Shown here: positions 23,324 to 34,033 of the stretch, one piece after another
Layout: every line of letters starts with the position of its first letter
Numbering within the stretch: position 1 is the first letter of the stretch
From: Crotalaria pallida
Lineage: Eukaryota; Streptophyta; Magnoliopsida; Fabales; Fabaceae
Assembly: GCA_037953625.1 (NCBI GenBank)
Contig: CM075652.1
Location: 74,491,501-74,555,500 of the forward strand
Direction: 5' to 3'
DNA length: 64,000 nt
Position numbers and translations under genes: made by a program
The notes under the pieces: generated by a model
Told to the model about the DNA's origin: nothing
What the model saw: the letters and a program-made list of their open reading frames with translations, nothing else
Databases searched by the model: none

Positions 23324-23335
23324 TGGTATCAGAGC
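23324..23335 (+). other. Primer binding site, outer element
   Basis: TGGTATCAGAGC, complementary to the 3' end of initiator tRNA-Met, two bases after the 5' LTR. It primes minus-strand DNA synthesis. Confidence 0.9.
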
Positions 23336-23391
23336 TCGGTCGAAAGATCGAGTGTAACAACTTTTTCGAAAAAGATCCTTTTGGAAACTTA

Positions 23392-23546
23392 ATGGGCTCT
23401 AGCAATAACTTTGGTGGAGAAGGAGCTTCAATAAACCGTCCTCCACTATTTAATGGTGAAGGATATGTTTATTGGAAAACTCGCATGAAAGTTTTTATTG
23501 AAGCAATTGATATGGATATTTGGGATGCAATTGAAAATGGTCCTTT
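23392..23546 (+). pseudogene. gag: gag, N-terminal part, outer element
   Basis: Starts at ATG 23392 (MGSSNNFGGEGASINRPPLF) and stops at NGPF, where the inner element is inserted. The coding resumes at 34034. With one copy of the CCTTT duplication counted once, the frame is kept across the insertion. An apparent continuation to 23631 is LTR sequence of the inner element, not gag. Confidence 0.9.
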
Positions 23547-23830
23547 TGTAGGATTCTCATGTTTTGATGCTAACAATCTCTCTCCAAGCAACAACATTGG
23601 CAACAAGCAAGCTACACCACATGAAGATTAGAATTAGGATTTTTATTAATTCTATTTCAATGTAATCTTTATTTTATGCAATGCATCTCATTGGTGTGGG
23701 TAGCTTAGGTGATTTTAAGAATATTTAAATAATGTTTGATTAAGAGTGAAGATACTTTAAATCTTGATTAAATAGCTTGTGAAAATCATTTTAGAAAAAC
23801 TTTGTTTTTATTCAGATTCTGATCAGTTTA

Positions 23831-23961
23831 CTCGAGTAATAAGTACTGGATCACTCGAGTAATTTATGTCATGACAGGTTAATCGAGTAATGGTTTACAC
23901 ATCACTCGAGTAACTTAATCTGACATGTTTCACTCGAGTGACGTTGTTTGGTTTACTCGAG
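23831..23961. repeat. ACTCGAGT palindrome cluster in U3, inner element
   Basis: Five exact CTCGAG cores and one decayed copy (AATCGAG), often in the 14-bp palindrome ATTACTCGAGTAAT or close variants. The last core ends about 50 bp before a TATA-like sequence. The 3' LTR has the same cluster at 32786-32916. Confidence 0.93.
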
Positions 23962-24011
23962 TAATTCAATCAGTGTTGGGAAAATTTTAAAAGGACTTAA
24001 TTTTCTCTTTC

Positions 24012-24022
24012 ATAAATATATA
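24012..24022 (+). promoter_or_regulatory. Putative TATA box of the inner LTR
   Basis: ATAAATATATA, about 50 bp downstream of the palindrome cluster and followed by C/T-rich sequence. The position fits an LTR core promoter. No transcript data are available. Confidence 0.5.
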
Positions 24023-24757
24023 CTTTCATTCTTACAATTTTCTATACACTTTCAAAAGCAATCCAAGAGCTATTTTACATCTTTCAAGAGCTATCAAGAT
24101 TCAACAAAGAACTTTTCATTCTTCACTCTATTTTCTATCATTGTTCAAATATTCTTGAGATCATATTTTTGTTCTTAGTGGTTGTTGAAGATTTGCAATT
24201 TGTGATTGCATTATTGAAGTTTCAACACAAGTGAAGAATCTCACAAGGAAGACTTTGAGGATCAAATCAAAGCAAGAAAAGAGGATTGGTTGGAAGCATC
24301 TTCAATCAATTAGCAAGGAAATCTAGAATACTCAAAAGGGGTAGATTAGATCAAAGTGTTTGGTACACACTTTGAGTTGGGTTTTAAGATAGGAGAACTA
24401 AGAATCTAGTTGCATCTTAAAACATTGTAAAATCTACATTTGAAGATTTCTAGTGAAGAATCTCTCTTGATTTAAGAGGGGACTGGAGTAGCTTTCAAGT
24501 GGGTGAAAGTGAACCAGGATAAATCCTTGTGTCTCTTTTATTTTCATTCCTTGTATTTCATTAATTCATTAACAATTGCATTTTTTAGGTTAGAATTGGG
24601 GGTTTCTTAATTCTACTCAATTGATCTAAAATTGCTTGTTAATATTACTTGAAATTGTTCATATTAATCATTCATAATTTGTTGAATCATCATAGCATTA
24701 TTATTCTTGAAGAACTCCATTGAAAACTCAGTTTTTAATTGAATTTTACCCAGTTTA

Positions 24758-24941
24758 CTCGAGTAAAGTTCTTGTCACTCGAGTAATCTGCTTTCAGTTT
24801 TTTTGAACAATACTCGAGTAGGTTTTCTGTTACTCGAGTGATTTAAAATTTGCTTTCGTAATACTCGAGTGATTTGCTGAATACTCGAGTGAAATTATTT
24901 TTGCTTGCGTATTACTCGAGTGAAGACTTGAGTTACTCGAG
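24758..24941. repeat. Second ACTCGAGT cluster near the end of the inner 5' LTR
   Basis: Eight exact CTCGAG cores and one variant (ACTTGAGT) in 184 bp. The 3' LTR counterpart is at 33713-33896. Confidence 0.93.
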
Positions 24942-25080
24942 TAATCTGATTTGAATTTTTAAGAAAATTTATTTTCATAAAACCATTCTCTTAGGTGGAC
25001 GAAAAATCTATAATAAGGCTTCAATATTCTATTCACCCCCCCTCTAGACTATATTGAGCCGCTTGCTGGTTTCCAACAAG

Positions 25081-25092
25081 TGGTATCAGAGC
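25081..25092 (+). other. Primer binding site, inner element
   Basis: TGGTATCAGAGC, two bases after the 5' LTR; initiator tRNA-Met type, the same as in the outer element. Confidence 0.92.
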
Positions 25093-25153
25093 TCGGACGA
25101 AAAATCCGAGCCTTAAAAAGCTTTTTCGAAAAGATCCTTTTTACTTGGAAACA

Positions 25154-26941
25154 ATGGGCTCAATTTCAAATCCTTTTGGTGGTGAAGGAACTTCCATTAA
25201 TCGTCCTCCACTATTCAATGGTGAGGGTTACGCTTATTGGAAGGTCCGCATGAAAATCTTTATTCAAGCCATAGATATGGAAATTTGGAACGCCATAGAG
25301 AATGGACCTTTTGTTCCTCAAACGAAAGTAAATGATGTTGTTTCGATTAAACCTCAATCGAGTTGGGACAATGATGATAAGAAGAAAGTTGCATTTGATT
25401 TAAAAGCTAAAAATATCATCACGTCCGCTCTTTCTTATGATGAGTTCTTTCGAGTATCTCAATGTGTTGATGCTAAACAAATGTGGGACACATTACAAGT
25501 CACACATGAGGGCACTTCGGAGGTTAGAAGGGCTAGGCTAAATACACTCATGCATGAATATGAACTCTTTCGTATGTTACCTAATGAAAATATAGGTGAC
25601 ATGCAAAAGCGGTTCACTCATATCATTAATCATCTTTCTGCACTTGGAAAAGTTATAACTAATGGTGAAGTTGTTAATAAGATTTTGAGATGTCTTAGCA
25701 GGGAATGGCAACCTAAGGTGACGGCCATTATGGAAGCTAGAGACGTGGATCAAATTGACTTAGCAACTCTATTCGGAAAGCTTCAAGAGCATGAAATGGA
25801 GCTTGGACGGTTATCCATGAATGAAGATGCCGATAGAAAGAAAAAGGGGATTGCTCTTAAATCAACTTCAAAATCTCTTAAGGCACAAGAGGAAAATTCT
25901 CAAGTGGATGACTCGGACTCCGATATAGATGATGAGACCCTTGGCTTGCTAGTTAAAAAGCTTGGTAGGTTCCTTAAGAAAAAGGGGAACTTTAATAGAA
26001 ATAGACAAAGAGATTCTAAGGACTCACAACCAAGAAATAAGACTAACAAGGATCACATTAAGTGTCATGGGTGTGGAAAGCTTGGTCACTATCAATCGAA
26101 TTGTCCAACTAATTCTAAGAAGTCGGAAGGTGACAACTCTAAGTTCAACTCATCTAAAGGAAAAAGGGCTTACATAGTATGGGATGAAGAGGAGAGTCAA
26201 TCAACATCTAGCTCATCGGATGATGAAGAACTTGCAAATCTATGTTTAATGACAAAGCTTGATGAAGAGGAATCTTCGAGCATTAAATCAAGTGAGAACG
26301 TCAATGAGGTAGATTATCTTTCCGATGCTAGCTCAAGTTCTAATTCTCCTTCATTCAATGAATTGTACAATGTGTATGTAGAGATGCATAAAGAGTTGAA
26401 GAAACTTGCTAAAATAAATGTTGAAAGAAAGAATTTCATAATGAAGCAACATGAAAAGATAATTGAACTTCAAAAAGATTTAGAAGAACTTAAGCTTCAA
26501 AATGAAACTCTTGAACTCATTTATGCAAACTCTACATGCAATTGTGAATTGAAATCAAATGAGACTCCATCTTGTGAAAATTGCAAGTCTTTGGAAAAAG
26601 AAGTTTTTAATTTGAATGATCGACTTGCAAGGCTCATGAAAGGAGATACTTCTTTAGATCATTTGCTTTCAACTCAAAGGAACAATAGCAATAGATCCGG
26701 TCTTGGCTATACCAAACCTAAGAAACGCAATTATCGCAAAGTTGGTGGATTTTCAAAGAATAAGATTTCTAAAAACCCAACTTGCCATTATTGTGGAATC
26801 TTTGGGCATACCACGAATAAATGTAATATAAAGAAATTTGGTATACCAAGCGGAGAATATATTTGGATTGTTAAGGGGACTTCTCCTCATGCTAACAACA
26901 AAGGACCCAAAACCACTTGGGTACCTAAGTCAACCAAATGA
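25154..26941 (+). CDS. gag: gag polyprotein, inner SIRE-like element
   Basis: Intact 595-aa gag from ATG 25154 (an upstream TTG in the same frame is not a credible start). It assembles the virus-like particle. The capsid region includes MWDTLQVTHEGTSEVRRARL and LATLFGKLQEHEMELGRL. A zinc knuckle CHGCGKLGHYQSNC lies near residue 300, followed by a Ser/Asp/Glu-rich linker, a long Lys/Glu coiled coil (about 400-470) and a second knuckle CHYCGIFGHTTNKC near residue 555. It ends WVPKSTK and a TGA. The same architecture is present in the outer copy and the minus-strand remnant. The presence of two CCHC knuckles in one gag is a conserved trait of all three. Confidence 0.95.
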   Translation: MGSISNPFGGEGTSINRPPLFNGEGYAYWKVRMKIFIQAIDMEIWNAIENGPFVPQTKVNDVVSIKPQSSWDNDDKKKVAFDLKAKNIITSALSYDEFFRVSQCVDAKQMWDTLQVTHEGTSEVRRARLNTLMHEYELFRMLPNENIGDMQKRFTHIINHLSALGKVITNGEVVNKILRCLSREWQPKVTAIMEARDVDQIDLATLFGKLQEHEMELGRLSMNEDADRKKKGIALKSTSKSLKAQEENSQVDDSDSDIDDETLGLLVKKLGRFLKKKGNFNRNRQRDSKDSQPRNKTNKDHIKCHGCGKLGHYQSNCPTNSKKSEGDNSKFNSSKGKRAYIVWDEEESQSTSSSSDDEELANLCLMTKLDEEESSSIKSSENVNEVDYLSDASSSSNSPSFNELYNVYVEMHKELKKLAKINVERKNFIMKQHEKIIELQKDLEELKLQNETLELIYANSTCNCELKSNETPSCENCKSLEKEVFNLNDRLARLMKGDTSLDHLLSTQRNNSNRSGLGYTKPKKRNYRKVGGFSKNKISKNPTCHYCGIFGHTTNKCNIKKFGIPSGEYIWIVKGTSPHANNKGPKTTWVPKSTK

Positions 26942-26955
26942 TATCTTTCTTGTAG

Positions 26956-29900
26956 GTGTGTCTTCGAACAAAAGAGCGAAAATGGTACTTGGATAGTGGT
27001 TGTTCGAGACACATGACGGGAGACAAAACGCACTTCATGGAACTTACTCCGAAAAGTGGTGGATTTGTGACATACGGCGACAACAACAAGGGCAAAATTC
27101 TAGGAGTTGGGAAGATCGGTAATGTATCTAACCTTGTCATAGAAAATGTCCTATACGTAGAAGGCTTAGAACACAACTTGCTTAGTATAAGCCAACTATG
27201 CGATATGGGCAATTATGTAACTTTTACTCCGGAATTATGCTTCATTAAGTCTTCTATAGATGATAGTGTTAAGTTTGTTGGTCGTCGCTCTAATAACACT
27301 TACTTAATTGATTTGGATGAGATAACTTCACTATTTTCAAAATGTTTCAAATCTTTTGTTGATGAAATTCGTCTTTGGCATAGACGAATTGCTCATGTGA
27401 ATGTGAATCAATTAAACAAACTTTTGCGAAAAGATTTAGTAATTGGTTTGCCTAAACTAAATTTTAAGCTTGATGGCATTTGTGACTTGTCAAAAGTGCA
27501 AGCAAGTTAAAAGTTCTTTTAAACCTAAAAATGTGATAAGCACAACAAAGCCTTTGGAGTTAATCCATATGGATTTGTTTGGACCTTCACAAATTAAAAG
27601 TTTAGGTGGCAATTACTATGGATTTGTTTTAGTAGACGATTTTACTAGATTCACATGGACTTTATTTTTATCCGCAAAAAGTGAAGTTTATAAATGTTTT
27701 AAAAAGTTTGCCAAACTCATCCAAAATCAACTAAGTTTGAAAATTGTGTCTATTAGAAGTGATCACGGAGGTGAGTTTGAAAACACTAGGATTGATGCGT
27801 TTTGTGATAAGTTTGGTATTGATCATCAATTTTCGGCCCCTAGGACTCCGGAGCAAAACGGAGTTGTAGAAAGGAAAAATAGAATGTTAGTGGAACTTGC
27901 TCGTACTATGTTGATAGAATCAAATGTTCCTAAATATTTTTGGGCTGATGCAGTAAACACTGCTTGTTATGTGCTTAATAGGGTTCTTATTCATCCGCAT
28001 TTAAATAAAACACCTTATGAACTTTTAAAAGGGCGAAAACCAAATATTTCACATTTTCATGTTTTTGGGTGTAAGGTGTTTGTTTTAAATAACGGAAAGG
28101 AACCGGTCGGCAAGTTTGACTCTAAAGCCGACGAAGGCATATTCATAGGTTATTCAACCCATAGCAAAGCATATAGAGTCTACAATATAAGAACATTAAC
28201 CGTTGAGGAATCCGTGCATGTTGTATTTGATGAATCTTCGAAAGGAGATTGTGTTGTTTCTTGTGATGATAATATAGGTACATTTTTGGATCATGAGAAT
28301 TCAACACCACAACAAATGGAAGAGAATCAAAATGAAGATAGAGAGGTGCAAGCACAAGATAAAGACTTAGCACAAGAGATTCAATCTCAATTACCAATAG
28401 CTTGGAAATCAAACAAAAATCATCCGATTTCTAACATCTTAGGTGACATTGCGAAGGGAGTGGTAACCCGACGCACTTTAAATAATTTCTGTTATTATGT
28501 TGCCTTTGTATCTCAAATAGAACCTAAGAATATCAAAGAGGCTCTTCAAGATGATCATTGGATTATGGCCATGCAAGAAGAATTAAATCAATTTGAAAGA
28601 AACCAAGTTTGGGAGCTTGTGCCAAAACCCGATGATCGTCCTGAAATTGGTACTCGGTGGGTCTATAGGAATAAGTTAGATGAATCGGGTATTATTGTTA
28701 GGAATAAAGCTAGGTTGGTAGCACAAGGTTATAGTCAAGAAGAAGGAATCGATTACGATGAGACATATGCTCCCGTTGCTAGACTAGAAGCTATTCGTAT
28801 TCTTCTCGCTTTTGCTTCAATTATGAATTTTAAATTGTTTCAAATGGATGTTAAGAGCGCCTTTCTTAACGGATACATTCAAGAGGAAGTTTATGTGTCA
28901 CAACCTCCCGGATTCGAGAGTTTTGAGCATCCGGACTACGTTTTCAAACTGAAAAAGGCTTTGTACGGTTTGAAACAAGCTCCTAGAGCTTGGTACGATC
29001 GACTAAGCAATTTTTTATTACAAAAAGGTTTTAAACGAGGCACTGTTGACACTACTCTTTTTATTGAACGTTCCGGTAAGGATATTTTATTGGTTCAAAT
29101 ATATGTTGACGATATTATATTTGGTGCTACTAACGATAACTTGTGTAAGAAGTTTTCAGACTTGATGCAAAGCGAATTCGAGATGTCGATGATGGGAGAG
29201 CTTACATTCTTTCTTGGCCTTCAAATAAAGCAGCTTAATGATGGCATTTATATTCATCAAAGTAAATATTGTAGAGAGCTTATCAAACGTTTTGGAATGG
29301 ATTCGTGCAAATCCGCTTCTACACCAATGAGCGTTGCATGCTACCTAGATCAAGATGAGGCTGGAAAAGCGGTAGAGGTAACGAAGTATCGTGGTATTAT
29401 TGGTAGTTTGTTATACTTAACTGCATCTAGGCCTGACATCATGTTTAGTGTATGTATGTGTGCACGTTTTCAAGCAAAACCGAAAGAGTCGCATCTAACT
29501 GCTGTCAAAAGAATAATGAAATACTTAAAGGGTACAACAAATACTGGACTTTATTATCCTAGGGATGCTTTTCTAAAAGTTATAGGTTATTCGGACTCTG
29601 ACTTTGCCGGTTGTAAAGTTGAGCGAAAAAGTACAAGCGGAACATGCCATTTAATTGGTAGTTCACTTGTATCGTGGTTTTCCAAAAAGCAAAATTGTGT
29701 AGCTTTATCAACCGCCGAGGCCGAATACATAGCTGCAGGTAGTTGTTGTGCTCAAATTTTATGGATGAAGCAACAATTATCTGACTTTGGTTTAAATTTG
29801 ACAAAAATCCCTATAAAGTGTGATAACACTTCGGCAATTAATTTGACTAAAAATCCAGTATTACACTCAAGGACAAAGCATATTGAAATTAGGCATCACT

Positions 29901-30055
29901 TTTTGAGAGATCATGTTCAAAAAGGTGATTGTGTTATTGAGTTTGTTCAAACTTCAGATCAATTAGCTGATATTTTTACAAAACCATTACCAAGGGACAC
30001 ATTTTATAAGATTCGAAGAGAACTTGGTATTTTTGATGAATCAACTATTAGCTAA
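26956..30055 (+). pseudogene. pol: pol polyprotein, inner element, one frameshift
   Basis: Order: aspartic protease (YLDSGCSRHMTG), GAG-pre-integrase (LWHRRIAHVNVNQL), integrase (MDLFGPSQIKS, RSDHGGEFEN, APRTPEQNGVVERKN as the DDE core), copia reverse transcriptase (MDVKSAFLNGYIQEEVY, YVDDIIFGAT as catalytic motif) and RNase H (CDNTSAINLTKNPVLHSRTK, STAEAEYIAA). It ends FDESTIS at 30055. A one-base loss near 27484, in the Cys motif at the start of integrase, shifts the frame; the two open frames overlap at 27470-27510. Otherwise it is intact. The frame opens right after TAG 26953-26955 and lies in another frame than gag. Confidence 0.93.
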
Positions 30056-30282
30056 TTGTATTTGATGCTTTTTGAAATCACCTTCAAGCCTATTTCAATG
30101 TGATTTGTATTTTGAGTTGTTGTATCTTATTAAAGTGTTTCTTAACTTTTTGATATGTAGTCATGTGTGTATGTGTTCTATAATATGCTAATTGCTTTAT
30201 TTGTATGTGTGTTTCTCTGTGTTTGTGCATGAAAAATGTTTTTGCATGAAAAATTGAAATTTTTAAAAATCTGGACAGTTCA
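30056..30282. other. Spacer between pol and the internal palindrome array
   Basis: T-rich and non-coding, with 'tgtgtttctctgtgtttgtgc' type sequence. No feature seen. Confidence 0.6.
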
Positions 30283-30506
30283 CTCGAGTAACAGATTTTT
30301 TCACTCGAGTAATTTTAAAATCTCTTTCGTATTACTCGAGTAATTCTGTCTGTCACTCGATTAATTTTAAAATGACTTTCGTATCACTCGATTAAGTTCA
30401 TCCATCACTCGAGTAATTTTTTTTATCTTTCGGCATACTCGAGTAACATTCTTTTTCACTCAAGTACTGCTCGAATCACTCGAGTGACGTATGAACATTA
30501 CTCGAG
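30283..30506. promoter_or_regulatory. Internal ACTCGAGT array upstream of ORF3
   Basis: Seven exact CTCGAG cores and three decayed copies (CACTCGATTAA twice, CACTCAAGT once) in 224 bp, in the same ATTACTCGAGTAAT-like context as the LTR clusters. They are followed by a C/T-rich stretch (30540-30600) and a leader with 'aaaccctaaccccc', then the ORF3 start at 30791. The layout resembles promoter plus 5' UTR of a plant gene. Calling it a promoter is an inference. Confidence 0.6.
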
Positions 30507-30790
30507 TAACTTACGTGATTTTAAAAGCTGAACTGTTGAAATCTGCATCATTTTCACGACTTTTTCTCTCTCTTGTTCGTCTTTCTCTCTTCTCTCTCAT
30601 ACGGGTCTTCATCAAATCATCATTTTTCAGCCACAAAAACTCACAAATTATACAAATTTTTTCCATATTTCCTCATTATATCATCATTTCTACTCATTTC
30701 ATTCATCAATTTCACCAATTTTATCCAAAAATCCGAAAACCCCAAATCAAAACCCTAACCCCCAAAACCGAATCTGCACTTTCTGAATCA

Positions 30791-31987
30791 ATGGCTTCTT
30801 CCTCTCACTATCAACCTCCTCAAAAGAAAGCAAAGCAAGGAGCAGGTCGTAATGATCCTTGGTTTTCTGGAATCAACCGAGATTTGCGGGAACCGGCATT
30901 TATCAATCGCTCTTTTGGTCTTACAAGGTATGTTAAGTTTGCTTGGTTGCGTAAGGAGCAATTTCCGTTTGTAGAGGATTTAGAATTTCAGAATTTGAAG
31001 AGGTTTTTGGAATTTGAGACTCATTATTACCCTAGGCTTGTCAGACAATTTTATCAGAATTTTACTAAGCTAGATGGTGAGTATCAAACAATGGTTAGAG
31101 GACATCATTTTGTTATAAAGCTTGCGGATTTGACTATGATGTTTGGTTTAGAAAACAAGGGAACTTTTATTGGTGATACTGAATGTCTGGATTTGAATAT
31201 GGATACTACTCAGATTTATACTGATTTGTTGCGTACTGGTGAATCTTGGGGTGATAGGACTACTAGAACTGTATCACCTTTGCATGCTGTGGATAGGGTG
31301 CTCATGTACATTGTCTCTTATTGTTTGATTCCTAAATGCAATCAAAATTATGCTCAATTGGGAGATGATGATCTTACTTTGTTTCATGGGATTAAAAAGA
31401 GGTATGAGATGAATTGGAATAAAATGTTTTTAGCTCGTATGGAAGCTGCTGCTCAATCTCCTCCTACCCAATTCTTGCCATATCCTATGCATGTCACCAA
31501 GATCATGAGGTATTATCGTGTTCCAATCCCTGATGATGAGCCAGCTGAAATGGGAAAGAAAAATAACTGGTGTCTTAATGATTCGCACATTAGTTATATG
31601 AAAATTGCTTGGCATAGGGAAAGTCGCACTTGGTTATGGAAATCACAGATTAAGGAAATGGCTGAAGCTGCAAAGGCTGCAAGAGTTTCAGGTTCTAGAA
31701 AAAGGAATTTATTTGCTGATAGGGCTGGTGCATCTTCTTCTGTTCCTCCTTCTTCTACTGATCCGATGGATACCGATCGTGTTGAGGACTATATCGATTT
31801 GGATAATCTTGGTACTCCATTTGATGCACAGGCTGCTCATGAGTCATTGGTTGAGCACATCAATGCTCAATTCACTCAGTTGGAGATGAGACAGGATGTG
31901 AAGAATATTGCCATGGAGCATCGTTTGATGGATTACTTGTCTGGACTCTTTTCTCATCATTTCCCTTCTCCTCCACCTGATTCCTAG
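30791..31987 (+). CDS. ORF3: extra gene in the 'env-like' slot, possible nuclear regulator
   Basis: 398-aa protein, MASSSHYQ to PPPDS, in good context (TCAATGGC). The frame is open upstream to 30491, but that part crosses the array and looks like leader. It resembles the 'putative plant transposon protein' domain often found between or within plant retroelements: FLEFETHYYPRLVRQFYQNF, then VRGHHFVIKLADLTMMFGL. Basic clusters QKKAKQGAGR near the N-terminus and SGSRKRNLF near residue 300 could be nuclear signals. I see no signal peptide or membrane segment, so an envelope role is not supported. The C-terminal part is acidic then helical. It lies between pol and the 3' LTR. Function unknown. Confidence 0.75.
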   Translation: MASSSHYQPPQKKAKQGAGRNDPWFSGINRDLREPAFINRSFGLTRYVKFAWLRKEQFPFVEDLEFQNLKRFLEFETHYYPRLVRQFYQNFTKLDGEYQTMVRGHHFVIKLADLTMMFGLENKGTFIGDTECLDLNMDTTQIYTDLLRTGESWGDRTTRTVSPLHAVDRVLMYIVSYCLIPKCNQNYAQLGDDDLTLFHGIKKRYEMNWNKMFLARMEAAAQSPPTQFLPYPMHVTKIMRYYRVPIPDDEPAEMGKKNNWCLNDSHISYMKIAWHRESRTWLWKSQIKEMAEAAKAARVSGSRKRNLFADRAGASSSVPPSSTDPMDTDRVEDYIDLDNLGTPFDAQAAHESLVEHINAQFTQLEMRQDVKNIAMEHRLMDYLSGLFSHHFPSPPPDS

Positions 31988-32501
31988 ACCTGTAGATGCT
32001 GATGATGTTTGATGTTGCTTTCTGTTGCATGTTTCATTTGCATATTTTTCTGTCTCATGTTTCTGACTCTGTTGCTACTATGTTTTTTTTTTTTTCTCAG
32101 ACCTTGCGTATGGTCTCGTTTGGTTAGTTTCGTTTTGCTTATCTGCTATGATTTGCTGCATAGTGTGATACTCTGATATTATGGTGCTATATTCGTTGTG
32201 CGTTTATATTCGTTGTTTATATTCGTTGTGGCACTATTGTGGTTTATTTTGGTATTGTCTTTATTGTTATATATTTTATATACCATTGTGAACTACTTAC
32301 CTTCAACTTTTGGCAAAGGATTTTTCTCAAAAATTTTATCTTTTTAATGATGCCAAAAGGGGGAGAATATTTTTGTTGATGTTGTTCTTGTAGGTTTAGT
32401 TTTATTATATTTTTTCCTAGATGTTTTACATTTAGGAGGAGTATGTTAAAACTTAGTGCTTAATTTGAAAGGAGGTTTGTCATCATCAAAAAGGGGGAGT
32501 T
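31988..32501 (+). other. ORF3 3' region with repeated polypurine tracts
   Basis: T-rich non-coding sequence with two purine tracts: AAAAGGGGGAG near 32356 and AAAAAGGGGGAG (32488-32499), the latter next to the 3' LTR and therefore the plus-strand primer. The doubled tract is a common feature in SIRE-type elements and is also seen in the other two copies here. Confidence 0.75.
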
Positions 32502-34033
32502 TGTAGGATTCTCATGTTTTGATGCTAACAATCTCTCTCCAAGCAACAACATTGGCAACAAGCAAGCTACACCACATGAAGATTAGAATTAGGATTTTTA
32601 TTAATTCTATTTCAATGTAATCTTTATTTTATGCAATGCATCTCATTGGTGTGGGTAGCTTAGGTGATTTTAAGAATATTTAAATAATGTTTGATTAAGA
32701 GTGAAGATACTTTAAATCTTGATTAAATAGCTTGTGAAAATCATTTTAGAAAAACTTTGTTTTTATTCAGATTCTGATCAGTTTACTCGAGTAATAAGTA
32801 CTGGATCACTCGAGTAATTTATGTCATGACAGGTTAATCGAGTAATGGTTTACACATCACTCGAGTAACTTAATCTGACATGTTTCACTCGAGTGACGTT
32901 GTTTGGTTTACTCGAGTAATTCAATCAGTGTTGGGAAAATTTTAAAAGGACTTAATTTTCTCTTTCATAAATATATACTTTCATTCTTACAATTTTCTAT
33001 ACACTTTCAAAAGCAATCCAAGAGCTATTTTACATCTTTCAAGAGCTATCAAGATTCAACAAAGAACTTTTCATTCTTCACTCTATTTTCTATCATTGTT
33101 CAAATATTCTTGAGATCATATTTTTGTTCTTAGTGGTTGTTGAAGATTTGCAATTTGTGATTGCATTATTGAAGTTTCAACACAAGTGAAGAATCTCACA
33201 AGGAAGACTTTGAGGATCAAATCAAAGCAAGAAAAGAGGATTGGTTGGAAGCATCTTCAATCAATTAGCAAGGAAATCTAGAAAACTCAAAAGGGGTAGA
33301 TTAGATCAAAGTGTTTGGTACACACTTTGAGTTGGGTTTTAAGATAGGAGAACTAAGAATCTAGTTGCATCTTAAAACATTGTAAAATCTACATTTGAAG
33401 ATTTCTAGTGAAGAATCTCTCTTGATTTAAGAGGGGACTTGAGTAGCTTTCAAGTGGGTGAAAGTGAACCAGGATAAATCCTTGTGTCTCTTTTATTTTC
33501 ATTCCTTGTATTTCATTAATTCATTAACAATTGCATTTTTTAGGTTAGAATTGGGGGTTTCTTAATTCTACTCAATTGATCTAAAATTGCTTGTTAATAT
33601 TACTTGAAATTGTTCATATTAATCATTCATAATTTGTTGAATCATCATAGCATTGTTATTCTTGAAGAACTCCATTGAAAACTCAGTTTTTAATTGAATT
33701 TTACCCAGTTTACTCGAGTAAAGTTCTTGTCACTCGAGTAATCTGCTTTCAGTTTTTTTGAACAATACTCGAGTAGGTTTTCTGTTACTCGAGTGATTTA
33801 AAATTTGCTTTCGTAATACTCGAGTGATTTGCTGAATACTCGAGTGAAATTATTTTTGCTTGCGTATTACTCGAGTGAAGACTTGAGTTACTCGAGTAAT
33901 CTGATTTGAATTTTTAAGAAAATTTATTTTCATAAAACCATTCTCTTAGGTGGACGAAAAATCTATAATAAGGCTTCAATATTCTATTCACCCCCCCTCT
34001 AGACTATATTGAGCCGCTTGCTGGTTTCCAACA
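32502..34033 (+). repeat. 3' LTR of the inner element
   Basis: 1532 bp, the same length as the 5' LTR. The differences I noticed are at the equivalents of 24334 (T to A), 24486 (G to T) and 24703 (A to G). It contains both palindrome clusters. Confidence 0.95.

Larger units (their letters stand above)
23547..25078 (+). repeat. 5' LTR of the inner element
   Basis: 1532 bp, TGTAGGATTCTC to GGTTTCCAACA. Two palindrome clusters are present (23831-23961 and 24758-24941), with a TATA-like ATAAATATATA at 24012-24022 between them. The region from about 24180 to 24540 has the 'gtgaaccaggataaat' block that both SIRE-like families share. Confidence 0.95.
23547..34033 (+). mobile_element. SIRE-like Ty1/copia element (inner), complete and young
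   Basis: A full element of 10,487 bp with two 1532-bp LTRs (23547-25078, 32502-34033) and the 5-bp duplication CCTTT (23542-23546, 34034-34038). It has a primer binding site for initiator tRNA-Met (25081-25092), a polypurine tract before the 3' LTR, gag, pol, a palindrome array and an additional gene (ORF3). Comparing the two LTRs by eye I noticed only three substitutions, so the insertion is recent. Pol has a single frameshift near 27484, so this copy probably needs help in trans. It belongs to a family distinct from the outer element: proteins are clearly homologous but diverged, and the LTRs are unlike each other. Confidence 0.96.

Noticed and set aside
23948..24178. 76-aa ORF repeated identically at 32903-33133
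   Set aside because: Lies in the two LTRs of the inner element, so identity is expected. Composition is that of non-coding T-rich LTR sequence.
22062..24941. ACTCGAGT clusters as a CRISPR-like array
   Set aside because: The unit is a short palindrome with irregular spacing, in LTRs of a plant retroelement. No spacer-repeat regularity and no cas genes.
25145..25153. Start of inner gag at TTG 25145
   Set aside because: ATG 25154 matches the start of the outer gag (MGS) and is the normal initiation codon.
30491..30790. ORF3 start at ATG 30491
   Set aside because: The extension crosses the last palindromes and a C/T-rich leader, giving Phe/Ser/Leu-rich peptide. ATG 30791 has better context and begins normal protein composition.
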